Source: Fasciolopsis buskii
Taxonomy: Eukaryota; Platyhelminthes; Trematoda; Plagiorchiida; Fasciolidae
Assembly (NCBI GenBank): GCA_008360955.1
Contig: LUCM01005033.1
Location: 62,001 to 126,000 of the forward strand
Length of the DNA: 64,000 nucleotides
Reading direction: 5' to 3'
The position numbers and the translations under genes were made by a program. Positions 34,100 to 45,255 of the stretch are shown here, one piece after another; position 1 is the stretch's first letter; the number at the start of each line of letters is the position of its first letter. A model generated the notes under the pieces. It had not been told where the DNA came from. It did not search any database and was given only the letters and a program-made list of their open reading frames with translations.

Positions 34100-35400
34100 T
34101 TCTTCTATGTATCCTCCTGACAATCCTTTTAAGTTTGCCTATAGATCTAACAGGTTTACTTTGGACGCTGTCGCCTCCCTCATTCACCACAAATGTAAGT
34201 CCTTAAACTCATCGACGAAATCTGTGCGTTGCGTCTTTCTGGACTATTCATTGGCATTCGATTCGGTCCCGCTGTCTCTTCTACCTCACAAACTGGAAAT
34301 ATTTGGTTATCCCAGGCCTTTATAAACATGGCTGTCTGATTACTTTACAAACCAAACCCAATGCACACGAATAGGCGGTAAAACTTCAAAACCGTTGATT
34401 GCCAACTTAGGCGTGCTTCAGGGTGCTGTTCTTTCATCGTAACTCATCTCTACTTACATCAGTGACTTATCAACTAGCTCCCTTGTCATCTGTTTATATA
34501 TGCTGGTGATGTTGCCCTCTCTCAAACCGTTTCGAGCATCAACGAGTTTCAAAGTTTTCCAAACAACCTATATTCTATCTACGGTTTCTCTGCACAAGCT
34601 GGTTTAAATCTCAAAACATCTAAATGTTTCGAATGTCTGTTCTCTCTCTCTCTCTCTCGGTCAGCCTACCCATCCCAAACGTCTTTCGTTAACCCAGAAA
34701 CACATACCAGGGTTGATTCTGTGAAATATCTAGGAGTTACTGTTGATAAAAATCGGAAGTTGACTTCTCACATTTCCGCTTGTGCAAAGAATCCCCGACG
34801 ATTGTCATTTCAATTCAGGAAGCTTCGGAAATACAAGGTGAACGAAGCACCACCCCCTCCCCCGGTTTGTATACGAATGTTTTTCCAATCCTTCTTTACT
34901 ACTCTCTTGTTGTTTTCTCAACTTTACCTAAAAAAGACTTTAAAACTCTTCCCTGGGGGTTATCAAATATTAGCCGTGTTTTTCATATTACTAGCTGAGT
35001 TGTCTTTCAATCTGTGACGAGCACTTATCAGCATGAGAAATTTTCTGACAGAATTCTTTCTGATCCCATACATCTTCTGTATAACGATCTTTCAAAGTGC
35101 CGCTCTCATGTTTCAACGCGATCCGCTTTTCGTTCCATACCCTCTGGAGTCAATATTTATAGGAACTGCACTGTCCCATATTTAGCACGCATTTTGACAA
35201 GCCGTGACTGTTTCAGTCGATTTCCTGAGTAACTTATCCTAATGTGCTCTGATGATTCCTCGATGAGTTTTATTTTTACTTTTTTTATAAGGTGATGAGT
35301 GTAAACATTTTCCTTTTTACTTTTTACCCTCATGTTTTTCGACTGAAATACGACATTTTTGTGCGCAAAAGTCTATACAATAGAATACAGTACAATACCG
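34100..35400 (+). mobile_element. CR1-like non-LTR retrotransposon relic (reverse transcriptase)
   Basis: Plus-strand motifs in order: NRFTLDAVASLIHH, SVRCVFLDYSLAFDSVP, TQCTRIGGKTSKPL followed by GVLQGAVLSS, then KYLGVTVDKNRKLTSHIS (34730-34780) and, past a frame change, SAFRSIPSGVNIYRN (35130-35170). The catalytic (Y/F)ADD box is corrupted (ICLYMLVMLPSL in the relevant frame, about 34490-34520). Several stops show it is dead. The lineage differs from the RTE-like copies. An uninterrupted (TC)n run (34639-34658) has expanded inside it. Confidence 0.8.
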
Positions 35401-38400
35401 GGGTTACGGTAATGCACACAGCACACTGAAGTAACGACATATTGAAATGTGTAGCTAAACCTGAAGATGAGCGTACATTCAGCTAGATTGTAGGGACAAC
35501 AAACATGTGCCACTCAGGGAGGCTATTGAGGGAATGTGAACGGACAATCAACGAACAGTTCCGATTTGACAATCCGATATTTGCCGGTCCTGTTGATTCG
35601 AAGTTTAGAAGGGTGAGGTCCAAGCAGTGTGTTAGGAATTTTCAAAATAACATCGAAAGCGACCATTAAATTCACAACCTAAAATATGGTTTCAGTCAAA
35701 GCGCGTAGATGCGAGATCGTTGGGCGCTTCGTTTTGAGTGCTGCTGAATTGCTTGTGCACGTTTGAGGTATTGAGTAATCGAATATAGGCAGCGATACAA
35801 ACTGATGGTGTGTTATGCTAAGATATGTTTTCATGTAGTATAATGCGGTAGGTTGCGGTGCCTATAGGCTTCGGTTCTGGTGTCCGACTAATTAAATAGA
35901 CCGGGGCAATTACGAGGAAATTTTTCTTACTAGGGTGCGATCCCCCTGTGATTAAAACCTTGCTTTATAAATAATAGAATTAGCCAGCCCTAACCGCCGG
36001 CAATCTGTGGTATTCGAAGAATTAGCTTACACAGAACAGACAGCGGTGGGTACATAAGTACACAAGTAAACTCAGTGCAATCAGAAAAAGGTATCTACTC
36101 CTGTTCTTTACGGCATCTTCACGATGACCGCAGTATTTATTATAACGTGCGAAATGAAAGCATCAGAGGCGTGGGTTTAAATGAGTACCAAGAATAAAAA
36201 TAATAATTACCGAACCACCTTTACGATCATCCTTATCTTTGCCATCTTCATTATCATCATAACCTTACATTGCTTAACGTTATTGCTAGCCTGGCCTATC
36301 TCTATCTTCCTCCTCATGATGAACATTTCTATTTAGAAGAAATGAATGCTCAACAATCTCTTAATCTAAAGGATTGTCGTTGTTTCTGTCTTGTCTCCGT
36401 TCCCCATGTTATATGAAATAGAAAATAATAGCATCTGTTCTGCAATTTCTTGCTTGGCGCATGATTAACGAGTGTTAAAACCAGCTGATTTAGTTTGTAC
36501 CACGTGACAAACTTCAAAACTGGTGATCGATTATTCCAATCCTACATCATTCAGCCGATGGCATAAGCCCATCTTAATTGGTCGTTTTAATCCCTGTGTG
36601 GCGCAGTCTCCCTACCACCGCTGAACCAAAAGCTAAATGAATACTGTAAAACAACATGCGGACCAGCACATGGTCGGTGTACGTAAAATCTTAAATTTAT
36701 CTTCTGTCAACCGGTACAGAAAGCACATTGTGATTCTTACCAGTATCTGCTAATCATCATTTTCGACAAGCACGATTTGACTGTCACAGAACTGCGAAAT
36801 CACGTGCTTCGACATTTTTCGGCGGTAACAAAAAACTACGGTGAATATGTGGGCATCGGCACGCCAGTGAGTTAATCGGACCATTAATTTAACTTATCAG
36901 CTGAGCCAATAAAATAATGTAGTTCGTTATGTCCTCGATTTATGACCGGCTTCATTCAAAAGTAGTTTTGGGAGGAAACAATAAAAGCTAATTTTCCCCG
37001 GGGCTTGTGAATGCGGCACTGGATCACGAACACATCTCACTTGTTGTTTAATAAAACCTGTGATCACTTTAACTTGCATGCGTCTTGTTACAGCTTACTT
37101 ATCTTGAATTGTAACTACCATACACCACAAAAAACCAAGCTACATGTGAAGTCAGTAATTTTTGGGACCGAGATGGTCCGTTTCTATTAACAATTAAGCC
37201 AGCATTTTGACTAACTCCGGAACTTTTATTGTACAGTGCCATACTGAAGACTTCAAATCCCCAAAGGGGATCTACTTTTGTATTGCCCTTAGGACGATTA
37301 GATGGCCATCGTAGGCGCCTTATTTGCGATATGAAAAGCAAAATGTTTGGATGAACTAGCGAAATATGAGAACAAACATTTTGTCCTAAAATCTAGGGTT
37401 TGTTGCTTCCATTTTTTTGATAGAATGACTACTAGCGTATTTTGACTGACGTTACGTAACATTGCGCTCAAGTTTAACTTGTTGGATCCCAGAGGTCAGT
37501 ACTTGGAAATAACATCGAATCTTGATGACATGAGGTGGTTCAGACTGATAATTGGCATATCCATTTGCAGGCAACGTTGAGTGACATGATAAAAGTTTAA
37601 AAGGAATTGGGCCGTTTAGTTGTGACTTCCACACTTAGTGAAACTCAAATACGCAACAAGGGGGAAATCACGTGGAAATTTGCAGTTGACAGCCGTAGTT
37701 TTTATCGTGATTAAGCAAACAGCTGCTTTGAACTGGAGAGCAGGGTTGTTCGACTATATCCCGGTTTTGGATCGAAAGGCCAAGTAGCAAACAAACTCAT
37801 TTTCGATGCTTTGTGGACAAGCCAAATAAAATGGACTTTTGTGGGTCAGTTAGAGCACAAATTATGGACGAACATGATATGTCGCCTCAGATGACATGGA
37901 CAAGCGTAACAATAGAGGCGTATGCAGATTCATTTATGCCGATTTATACGTTTCTGGTTGGGTCAGTTTAAAAGTCATTAAGAATATATAAGGAAATTCT
38001 GTGCATTACTTTTCACAGCACTAATAACAACAAGCAGCACTAAGTGTGCTAATCGCTGGCTAAATCCTTTGGACTAGGGTCGGCTGAAACGTCTCAAATA
38101 GTTTTATTGTCGGATTAGGCAAAATTCTTCCGGGCAATTTGACCAACTGGTATATTTTAACTGAATTTCATCATCTTTTTCTTCACCAGAACAACGATTA
38201 ATACATGTCCCGCTTGGGTGAAAAAAAGAATATAATTTTGTTTTCTTTCTTTTTGACGTTGCCACATTTTCTGTTTGCCTTAATAGTTTCAAATGGAATT
38301 GTTGTGCTTAGTTTATTCTTGTAATCCGTAGTGATCCATCAATCTAATACAACCCGTATTCCTCACAGAATGAGATCACTATTGCAAACGACCTTTTTGG

Positions 38401-38525
38401 ATGAACTTGAAAATTTACTTGGTATACACGGTTTCGTGAATTTCCCCCGATATGTATGGTGTGCTCATCGCATGACTGAATGTGAGCTATTTGCCTGTCT
38501 GAATTCGACTAACCTGCTTTTGTAG
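35401..38525. other. No gene identified
   Basis: A/T-rich sequence with scattered short frames. A minus-strand frame at 37099-37341 (RPKGNTKVDPLWGFEV, then SRSQKLLTSHV) looks protein-like but has neither clear splice sites nor a known homologue. Confidence 0.4.
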
Positions 38526-38706
38526 GTGGACAAAGCGGAAAATTTGATTCACGGATGGCGTCCGGAAGAAGTGATTTTCCTGTTCACTTTTGATAGAGCG
38601 GAAAATGCGGATGCCTTCTTGAATATCGCTCGTTTTGATGTGAAATTCAGAGTCACGATGGATATAATCTTAATACCACTGCTCAATGTGCTTAGTTCTT
38701 GTTTCA
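38526..38706 (+). CDS. Candidate exon 1 of an unidentified plus-strand gene
   Basis: It follows a good acceptor (ctaacctgcttttgtag) and ends at a strong donor (ttca/gtaagt). The only open frame encodes VDKAENLIHGWRPEEVIFLF, then TFDRAENADAFLNIARFDVK and a hydrophobic end (IILIPLLNVLSSCF). It starts in phase 0 and ends with one base of a split codon, matching the phase of the candidate exon at 43818. The function is unknown, and chance open frames of this size are common in this window. Confidence 0.25.
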
Positions 38707-38884
38707 GTAAGTGTGTTCAACGACTTAATATGGTTTGATACTAAATGGCGCTTGTACGAATACTGACGTAGAACATGCATGCTTTCACTGCTGATCTATG
38801 ATCCTTAGCGTGAATGACAGACACCGAAACTAAGTGCATATACAAGAGCGAATCCTTGAACTTGAAGTATGTTCGAGGTTACGT

Positions 38885-40095
38885 TTTACGAACAGGTGAA
38901 AGTAACCCCAATGGGCTCACCAATATCTGACTTCATTGCAGAGGCAGTGATGCCGAAACTAGAGAAGACCAACCTGCCGGACATCAAACAAAAACTGTGG
39001 CTGCGTTATGTTGACGACACGTTCGTAATAATTAAGTGATCAGAACTACAACGAACTTTCACTGTCATCAATGGAATTTTCACGGAAATCAAGTTCACTA
39101 TGGAGTCAGAATATGACAACAGTCTTCCGTTCCTAGGCCAATACGAACACATTCGAAAAATCCGTATACCGCAAAAACAAGCACGCAGATCAAAGCAACC
39201 ACCCAAGCTGCATTAAGACACTTTTCAAAAGAGCACAATCCCACGGAAGCACTGTGGAGCGAAGGAAACAAGAAGAAAAACACTTGTTTCAAATGTTTCT
39301 ACGTAACGGGTACACACGAAGCACCAACAAAAAACAGTATCGAGAGACGATCGCCGAACAGACCAAAACACGAGCCGTCCTGCCGTACATCAAAAATATC
39401 TCTGAAATGACAACAAGATTATTCAAGTCCCATGGAACTGAAACGACGCACAAGCCAAAGAGAACTCTACGAAAGATTCCATCGAAGACCAAAAAACCGA
39501 CGGCTGACAAGTACCGAACTAACGTTGTCTATCAAATCGACTGCCAAGACTGCGAAAAACAGTACACGGGACAAACCGGAGAGAAACTCGGAACACGGAT
39601 CCATGAGCACCAATTAGCAACAAAAAGGCGCGACCCACACTCCCTAATTTCAGTTCACGAATACCGGGAACGTCACAAGTTTAACTTCGAAAACGTGAGG
39701 ATCGTCGCTCAGGGGAGAATAAAGCATTCGAAGAAATTTCTCGAGGCTCTGCACTGCTCGGGAAGATCGATAAACGAACACGTCGATCTGGACCACGTAT
39801 ACCCATCGATCCCACCGAAGGACCGGTCAGAACAAGTCAGTCGCAACGGACACTGATTCAGCCCACAACAGGTCTACAGTAGACCAAGATGAAGAAGGCA
39901 GCTGGGCAGCATCTCTACCCTACCACTTTAACAAGAGCAGCCAATGAACACCGACTAATAGATTAGGTGACCCATTTAGACGGGCGATTACAACTAGACG
40001 CTTGCCACAATATCACAACACTGACGACGTCACCTCGATTGGTGATTAAACGTTTGTAATCAGATTTCCTAGCTCAACAAACAAACCAATACCAT
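38885..40095 (+). mobile_element. Penelope-like element, 5'-truncated, with RT end and GIY-YIG endonuclease
   Basis: It starts abruptly within the reverse transcriptase (PMGSPISDFIAEAVMPKLEK), contains the catalytic YVDD (39007-39018), has a stop at 39037-39039, and after frame changes enters a 200-codon frame with the GIY-YIG nuclease. This RT plus GIY-YIG order is diagnostic for Penelope-like elements, which prime at exposed 3' ends of DNA. The 3' untranslated part runs to about 40095 and abuts a short TATA-rich segment and the 3' end of retrotransposon copy B. Confidence 0.88.
39254..39856 (+). CDS. GIY-YIG endonuclease part of the Penelope-like element
   Basis: Two hundred codons ending in TGA. 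Residues 1-80 are a basic linker (KPKRTLRKIPSKTKKP). From residue 91 the nuclease reads VVYQIDCQDCEKQYTGQTGE, giving the Y..I.C..C....Y.GQT signature with the paired cysteines typical of Penelope nucleases, then LGTRIHEHQ with the catalytic arginine and following histidines. Residues 140-175 (HKFNFENVRIVAQ, then EALHC) match the C-terminal helix region. The domain is uninterrupted although the reverse transcriptase upstream is broken, so a host would see only a truncated protein if it were expressed. Confidence 0.85.
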   Translation: MERRKQEEKHLFQMFLRNGYTRSTNKKQYRETIAEQTKTRAVLPYIKNISEMTTRLFKSHGTETTHKPKRTLRKIPSKTKKPTADKYRTNVVYQIDCQDCEKQYTGQTGEKLGTRIHEHQLATKRRDPHSLISVHEYRERHKFNFENVRIVAQGRIKHSKKFLEALHCSGRSINEHVDLDHVYPSIPPKDRSEQVSRNGH

Positions 40096-40161
40096 TATAT
40101 GTGTATGTATATATAAAAATAACATCTTGAAAACTGTCATGGTACCAATGCCGAAAGTTTT

Positions 40162-40756
40162 TTAATGAAACTTCACCGAAGGGTGACGGAATAGACGGAA
40201 ACAATAATAAACCGTAACAAACCAGATGATTTGTTTTAGTGGTTTAATTGTGTGAATTTTTGGTTGTTTTGAGGGGAACCAATCTACATACAGGCCACAA
40301 AGCTTTTGCACCAATGACTTGGGTTCTAAGCCATAACTCAGCTTCTCCAACTGACAACAGTCCTCATCTCCTGGGCCCCAACTTAGAAGGCGTGATGCAC
40401 CAACCGGGACCAAAGTCGAGGCTAACTTATTAATACATCTACGCCAAGTCGGGCATACTCAATACATGTCCAAGCTACCGAAGGCGACTTAGGGCAATTC
40501 TTAGTCCGAGGAAGATTATCTGCACCCAACACGACGATGCACTTTGTCATTGCTCACCGGATATTCCCACCAGACACGAGCAATGCTTTGGAGACATTGG
40601 TGGTTTAAAACAAAGCCACCGGGGAGGACAGGTTTCGCAGTCGTAGAGAAGAATGCCGTGAACTGTGGGATTGTACGCCCTTCCCTTGAGGGAAAGTTGG
40701 ATGTCATGGCGGCGCCAAAAGTGTTGTAGGTTCGCGAAAGCTACTCTGGCTTTCAC
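40162..40756 (-). pseudogene. Retrotransposon copy B, C-terminal segment
   Basis: The first piece (40547-40756) gives FANLQHFWRRHDIQLSLKGR and GILLYDCET, equivalent to the region after the reverse transcriptase thumb. After frame changes, 40162-40413 gives ASRLLSWGPGDEDCC and LSYGLEPKSL, a typical polyprotein end. It is frame-broken. Confidence 0.7.
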
Positions 40757-40827
40757 AGTTTGTGACGTGACCTCCTCTCCAACACCGTCAGATGTGATCA
40801 GACACCTGAGGCATTTGAAGCTATTGA

Positions 40828-41290
40828 CTACCTATAACCAATCACCACAAAGTTGAGTGCAAGTACAAGCCCCTGCCAGTCTTGAAATACCTTGCATTTG
40901 ACGGGCTCAAAGCACATACCTGATCTGGATACCTCAGTTGACAAGCGGTCCAACGCGCGTTGAATTGCCTGTGCATTTTTACTGAGCAGAACGATATCAT
41001 CAGCATACTCGAAGTCAAAATCTGTTCCCTTTGAAGATTTGAACTCCACCGTCTAAAAGACCAGACAAAGTGTTCTGTGGAACATACTCTATGATAAAGT
41101 TGAAAAGAAATGGGGATATAGGGCATCCTTGCCGTACTCCACGGGAAATAACGAGGGATGGTGAAAGCCGACAATAAGCCCTAACCCGACCTGACGTATG
41201 ATGGTACAGCTCTTTGAGAACCGACATACTGCTCAGGTTTTCCATTTCCCCAGAATCGGTGCCATAGTGCAGACCTACTGACGGAGTCAA
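40828..41290 (-). pseudogene. Retrotransposon copy B, reverse transcriptase fragment
   Basis: Same organisation as in copy A: GVRQGCPISPFLFNF at 41015-41290, YADD codons at 40996-41007, and the same frame change between them. The residue after RAY is C here and G in copy A. Confidence 0.85.
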
Positions 41291-41811
41291 AGGCTGCGCA
41301 AATGTTTAAAAACACGATGATTGTTGGTTTTTGGGAAGTAGAACGGTGCTCTAACGCCTATCGGAGGGTGAAAATTTGATCGATGCATCCCTGAACAGCG
41401 TGAAACCCGACCCGTTTCTCACGAGTTTGTCCTTCAGGCATGTTGTACAACCTGGGAAGAATGATGGATGCAAACAGCTTTGTCGCCACAGGGACTAGGC
41501 TAATCCCCCCATGGTTAGCGAAACCATCCTTGTGAAAGTGGGACTACGATTGACTCCCCCCACGCGGAAGGGACATTCTCGGAGTGCTAGACCTTCGAGA
41601 ACAAAACTTGAAGTTCTCTGGCCAGTTCTATTCCTCCATCTTTAAATAGAGCTAGGGAAAGCCCATCGGAGCCCGGCGCTTTATGACGTCCTAAGACTGG
41701 AATTTCTATGAGAACCTCCAACTCAGTCGGTGGACCTGCTGTAACAGGGCACCGGCCGTTTGCCTTAATAGCTGCGAGAGGCGCTAACGCTGAGGGTCAT
41801 CTAAATCGTGC

Positions 41812-43030
41812 CTAAAAGTGCTCCTCCCAACGTGTAAGGCGTCGCTGCTGATTGCAGATAGGCGAGTTGTCAGCTCCACAGATCGTTTCGTTCACATCCA
41901 GTGCTTTCTTATCGGTAACTGGGGTGAGGTGAAATAGCTTGCTGGAATTTCTCGTAGCGGCAGCACGTTCCGTCTCCGAAGCTGGTTGAGGCCACCGGAT
42001 TTCGCGAACTCTAAACAAGCTAGCATTGAGTTCAAGTCTCGCTACGAGTCGTGCTTCATTATACTCGTCACCAGCAAGGATGGACTGGCGTGCATCAAGA
42101 AGGCACAGGGACTCGGCAGGAATCCAGAGTGTCACAATGTGACGGGTCAAGCCACAACTAGCCAAGTCAGCAAACTCGAAGAAGATGGACGTCAGGTGGC
42201 GTACCGTCAGCTGGAACGTCTGAGGCCCCTACTGTCGAGGAACAATAAATGGTTTGAGCACAGAGATAACAATCGTTTGCAGAACGACAGGAATCGAGAC
42301 CAAAAGGGCCTCCTGAGTGCTTCTCATTCGAGGGCAGCCCACCTACTCTAGCATTCATATCCCCTGCCAAAATCGCGATGTCACCCCGTCTTGCTGTGCG
42401 CAGGAGACCGTGCAGCTTTTGATGGAAAGTGTTCTTGACTGGATCTGGGCTGCAATCTGTTGGCACATATCTTGAAACAACAATCAAGTTTCTTCTGTCA
42501 GTGACGATCGTTAACTTTTCACGAACCTCTGAGTCTGACTGCGCAGTAGCGGAGCCTCAGGGTCCCCAGAAAGGCGCAGACGAGACTTCACGAAAGGACT
42601 ATATTGGGATGTCAGTCAGATAACAGTTGAATTCTTGAATGCGAGTCTCTTGGATACAATGCACGTTGATGGCTAGGACCTCCAGTGGACAAGCTAGACA
42701 CCCCTGTTGACCTACACGCATCGGTGTTCTCACATTGAATGTGGCTAGTTTGAAGGGACATTGAGGACGAAGAAGTGCATCAGCCGGCGGAAGCGGGTTC
42801 GTTGAGATTTGAATGCTTTTTGATGGCGAATGCGAGAGAACAGAAACAGAACTTATTCCAGTGACACTATGACTAGCATGACCGACTGCAATTCCCGAAG
42901 ATTGTAAGGGAACATGGTGGGAAGAGGAGGAATAACACGAGTTAGTAGATAAACAAACAATTGTGTACGGCGGAAGGTCGCATTTTTGAATAAGTGAAGA
43001 GTGAGAAACGTTTGTGCAAAGATCAGTCAT
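41812..43030 (-). pseudogene. Retrotransposon copy B, endonuclease fragment
   Basis: Three pieces (42599-43030, 42167-42487, 41812-42165) with the same breaks and motifs as in copy A. One residue differs (WIPA here, WIPV in copy A). Shared breaks show the copies were dead before they separated, or that one was made from the other. Confidence 0.85.
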
Positions 43031-43817
43031 GCTGATGGCTATGCGCCATGTGGGCTTTTGTACTACTCGGTCGCCCGGTCCAGATTAGGCTTTTTTATTC
43101 GAAGATGTACCACTAGCATTTGTGCAGCCAATTGCGTTGTGCAAGGCAGCAGAATCATTTCAGACGAGCTGGTGACCAGTGTACTAGTTCATGGGCCTCT
43201 TCTGGAGAGCCTTTTCGTGTTAGTGAAACACGTCAAGGGGCAATGGCTTTATTTAGTTGGCGGGTCACACTGGCCACGCCACAGTGAAGTGCCATCATCG
43301 GGCTCTTGTGGTATTTTCAGGGGGATCGCTTGTTAGACGAAAACCCACCATGCCCTCGACATTACCGCTGCTTGTCCGTGCCCGCTTATCCGGTGTGTTT
43401 GCGCCTACCTTATTCACGGCTAGCGACCTGGCTGGTGGCTGTTTCCGTATCCACAACCCAGGGATGTAATCACTAGCCAACTGCTCTGATGTAGCATGAC
43501 CACATTCCGATGGTGCACTTTAACCGACTCCCAGCCATAAATGAACTCTGGACATTAAGCATATATACAGCTACACTTTTCTTCGCCGGTTTCTGGCTGG
43601 TAAGTTGAGCATTGCTATTGTATGATGAATAATTATGTATACTCGGTCATTGATTCAGTTTATTTTGTGCAGCTAAATCAACCGTTTATTCAGGCCGCTT
43701 TCTGGAGCTGGCCTTTTTGTAACGTTTCCTAGCTGTCGTTTGCTAATAATAGGAATGTTCTTCACAAGTGTAACTTCCTAAACTATAACTGAACAATGAA
43801 TAATTTTGTTTCTTCAG

Positions 43818-44033
43818 CTTTTCCATATTTTGAATTGGGATTATATGATGTACAACATCAGCAACCGTTTCAGGACTATGTGCAAAAGCTATTCGGATTG
43901 AGTGATCGTCATACGGGGAACATAGTAGCAGCCACAAAGAACATAAAGTCTTTTTCTGGAGCTCGGATGCCAAATTACATAACGGCCAGTCAGTGGTTAA
44001 CCGAAGAACAGTTCTGGCTTTATCAGAAAGAAG
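43818..44033 (+). CDS. Candidate exon 2 of the unidentified plus-strand gene
   Basis: It follows a strong acceptor (ttttgtttcttcag) and ends at aag/gtgatt. It encodes FPYFELGLYDVQHQQPFQDY, then VQKLFGLSDRHTGNIVAATK and ITASQWLTEEQFWLYQKE. Composition is more protein-like than surrounding frames. It begins with two bases and ends with one base of split codons (phase 1 to phase 1). I do not recognise the family. Confidence 0.35.
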
Positions 44034-44982
44034 GTGATTCGCGATAATGCTGGTGATTTTATCCTTTAACTAGATAGAAAAAAACGGGAACGAATCTATG
44101 ACTTCCTTGTGATCTGCCCCACCCAAAACTTGCTTCACTTTGTTGACTTTAGTAGTCAGGTGTGGGATTTGTTTAGGTAGCGAACAAAATCATAACAAGC
44201 TGAAGAGTATTGGTTTTAAAAACGGACTGAACTAAACTGAGGATGTCTGTTTCGGATAGGACTATACTGAGGACAAGGTGGATTGGTGAAGCAAATTACA
44301 GTCTATATCAAGAGGACCAGTTGAAGATTAACCTTCTACTGTAAAAAATGTTATCAACCAAAAGAATTGCAGAAAACAACCAATAGAATGTTATTGTCAA
44401 TAATACTGTATATGAGGATAGATTCCGATAGCTAATGGAATTACGTAACCTTTTTTGCATTTTTTGCTGGTTTTCAGATCCATTAGTAAGTTTTTTGCCA
44501 ATCTATGCGGATGAATTGCCATGGAATATGTCAAATCAAAATCCAAGTTGAATAAGTCGATTTTTTCTAATTTTGAGAGTGACTAGGGTAATATTAGAAG
44601 AATTTTCTTCACAAGATATCATCTATTTAAAGTAACTGTAAAAATAAGTTAACGAGAAAAAGGTCATATTTGAATGATGCACTTAAATTTGAGAACAAAA
44701 GGCTTGTAACAGGAGCTCGAACGTATTAAGTCCGAGACAATTTTACTGCAATGTAACATTGTGCATACCGCAGAATGATACAAAGAAATAAAACACTTTA
44801 ATTAGGTCCAATTAATAAGTCAGTTCTGAATTAGCAAAAGACAAACAACAACGAAAAGGGGATAGATTGGTTTCGTCACAACATAGGCAAGTTGACAAAC
44901 GGTTCCTTTTGCTGACACGGGATTGGCCACCATCGGTGCATTAACGAAGCTCCATAGTTGTGCAGTTCCCAAGGTTAACTAG
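44034..44982. other. No feature seen (candidate intron)
   Basis: A/T-rich with no open frames of note. It would be an intron if the candidate exons on both sides are real. Confidence 0.35.
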
Positions 44983-45255
44983 ACGTGGTGTCATCGGAAG
45001 CTGACGAACGATGGCTGACAACTCAACCTCGCAGTTTTATGCTCGGCCGGCATTCACCTGGCTTGATCACAGTTGTGCCAGAACATGCCAAACTTAGTTT
45101 GGAATGTGTTCTTATGCAATTTCCGCTCTATTCGCGGGATGCTATTTGTTTCTTACCCATGATGAAGTTGATAACTCAGATTTGTTCATCAAAACAGAAA
45201 GAGAGCAGATGCTGCGAGATGTTTCCGTTTCGTGCGATTCCTGTCATTCGCATAC
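44983..45255 (+). CDS. Candidate exon 3 of the unidentified plus-strand gene
   Basis: Ninety codons between aaggttaactag and a good donor (catac/gtaaga). Contains PGLITVVPEHAKLSLECVLM and a cysteine-rich end (ICSSKQKESRCCEMFP). The boundaries are again phase 1 and phase 1. The acceptor is weak in pyrimidines. Not recognised; could be chance. Confidence 0.22.

Larger units (their letters stand above)
40130..43447 (-). mobile_element. Non-LTR retrotransposon, defective (copy B)
   Basis: The segment 40732-43447 is almost identical to 1-2716. I find four substitutions (copy A positions 442, 1055, 1108 and 1385) and no indel. Copy B also shows the part that is cut off in copy A: minus-strand pieces at 40162-40756 carry the end of the polyprotein. 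Homology between A and B stops abruptly at 2716/43447, after gctggtggctgtttccg. The order on the minus strand is 5' region, endonuclease, reverse transcriptase, C-terminus, 3' end near 40130. Confidence 0.92.
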
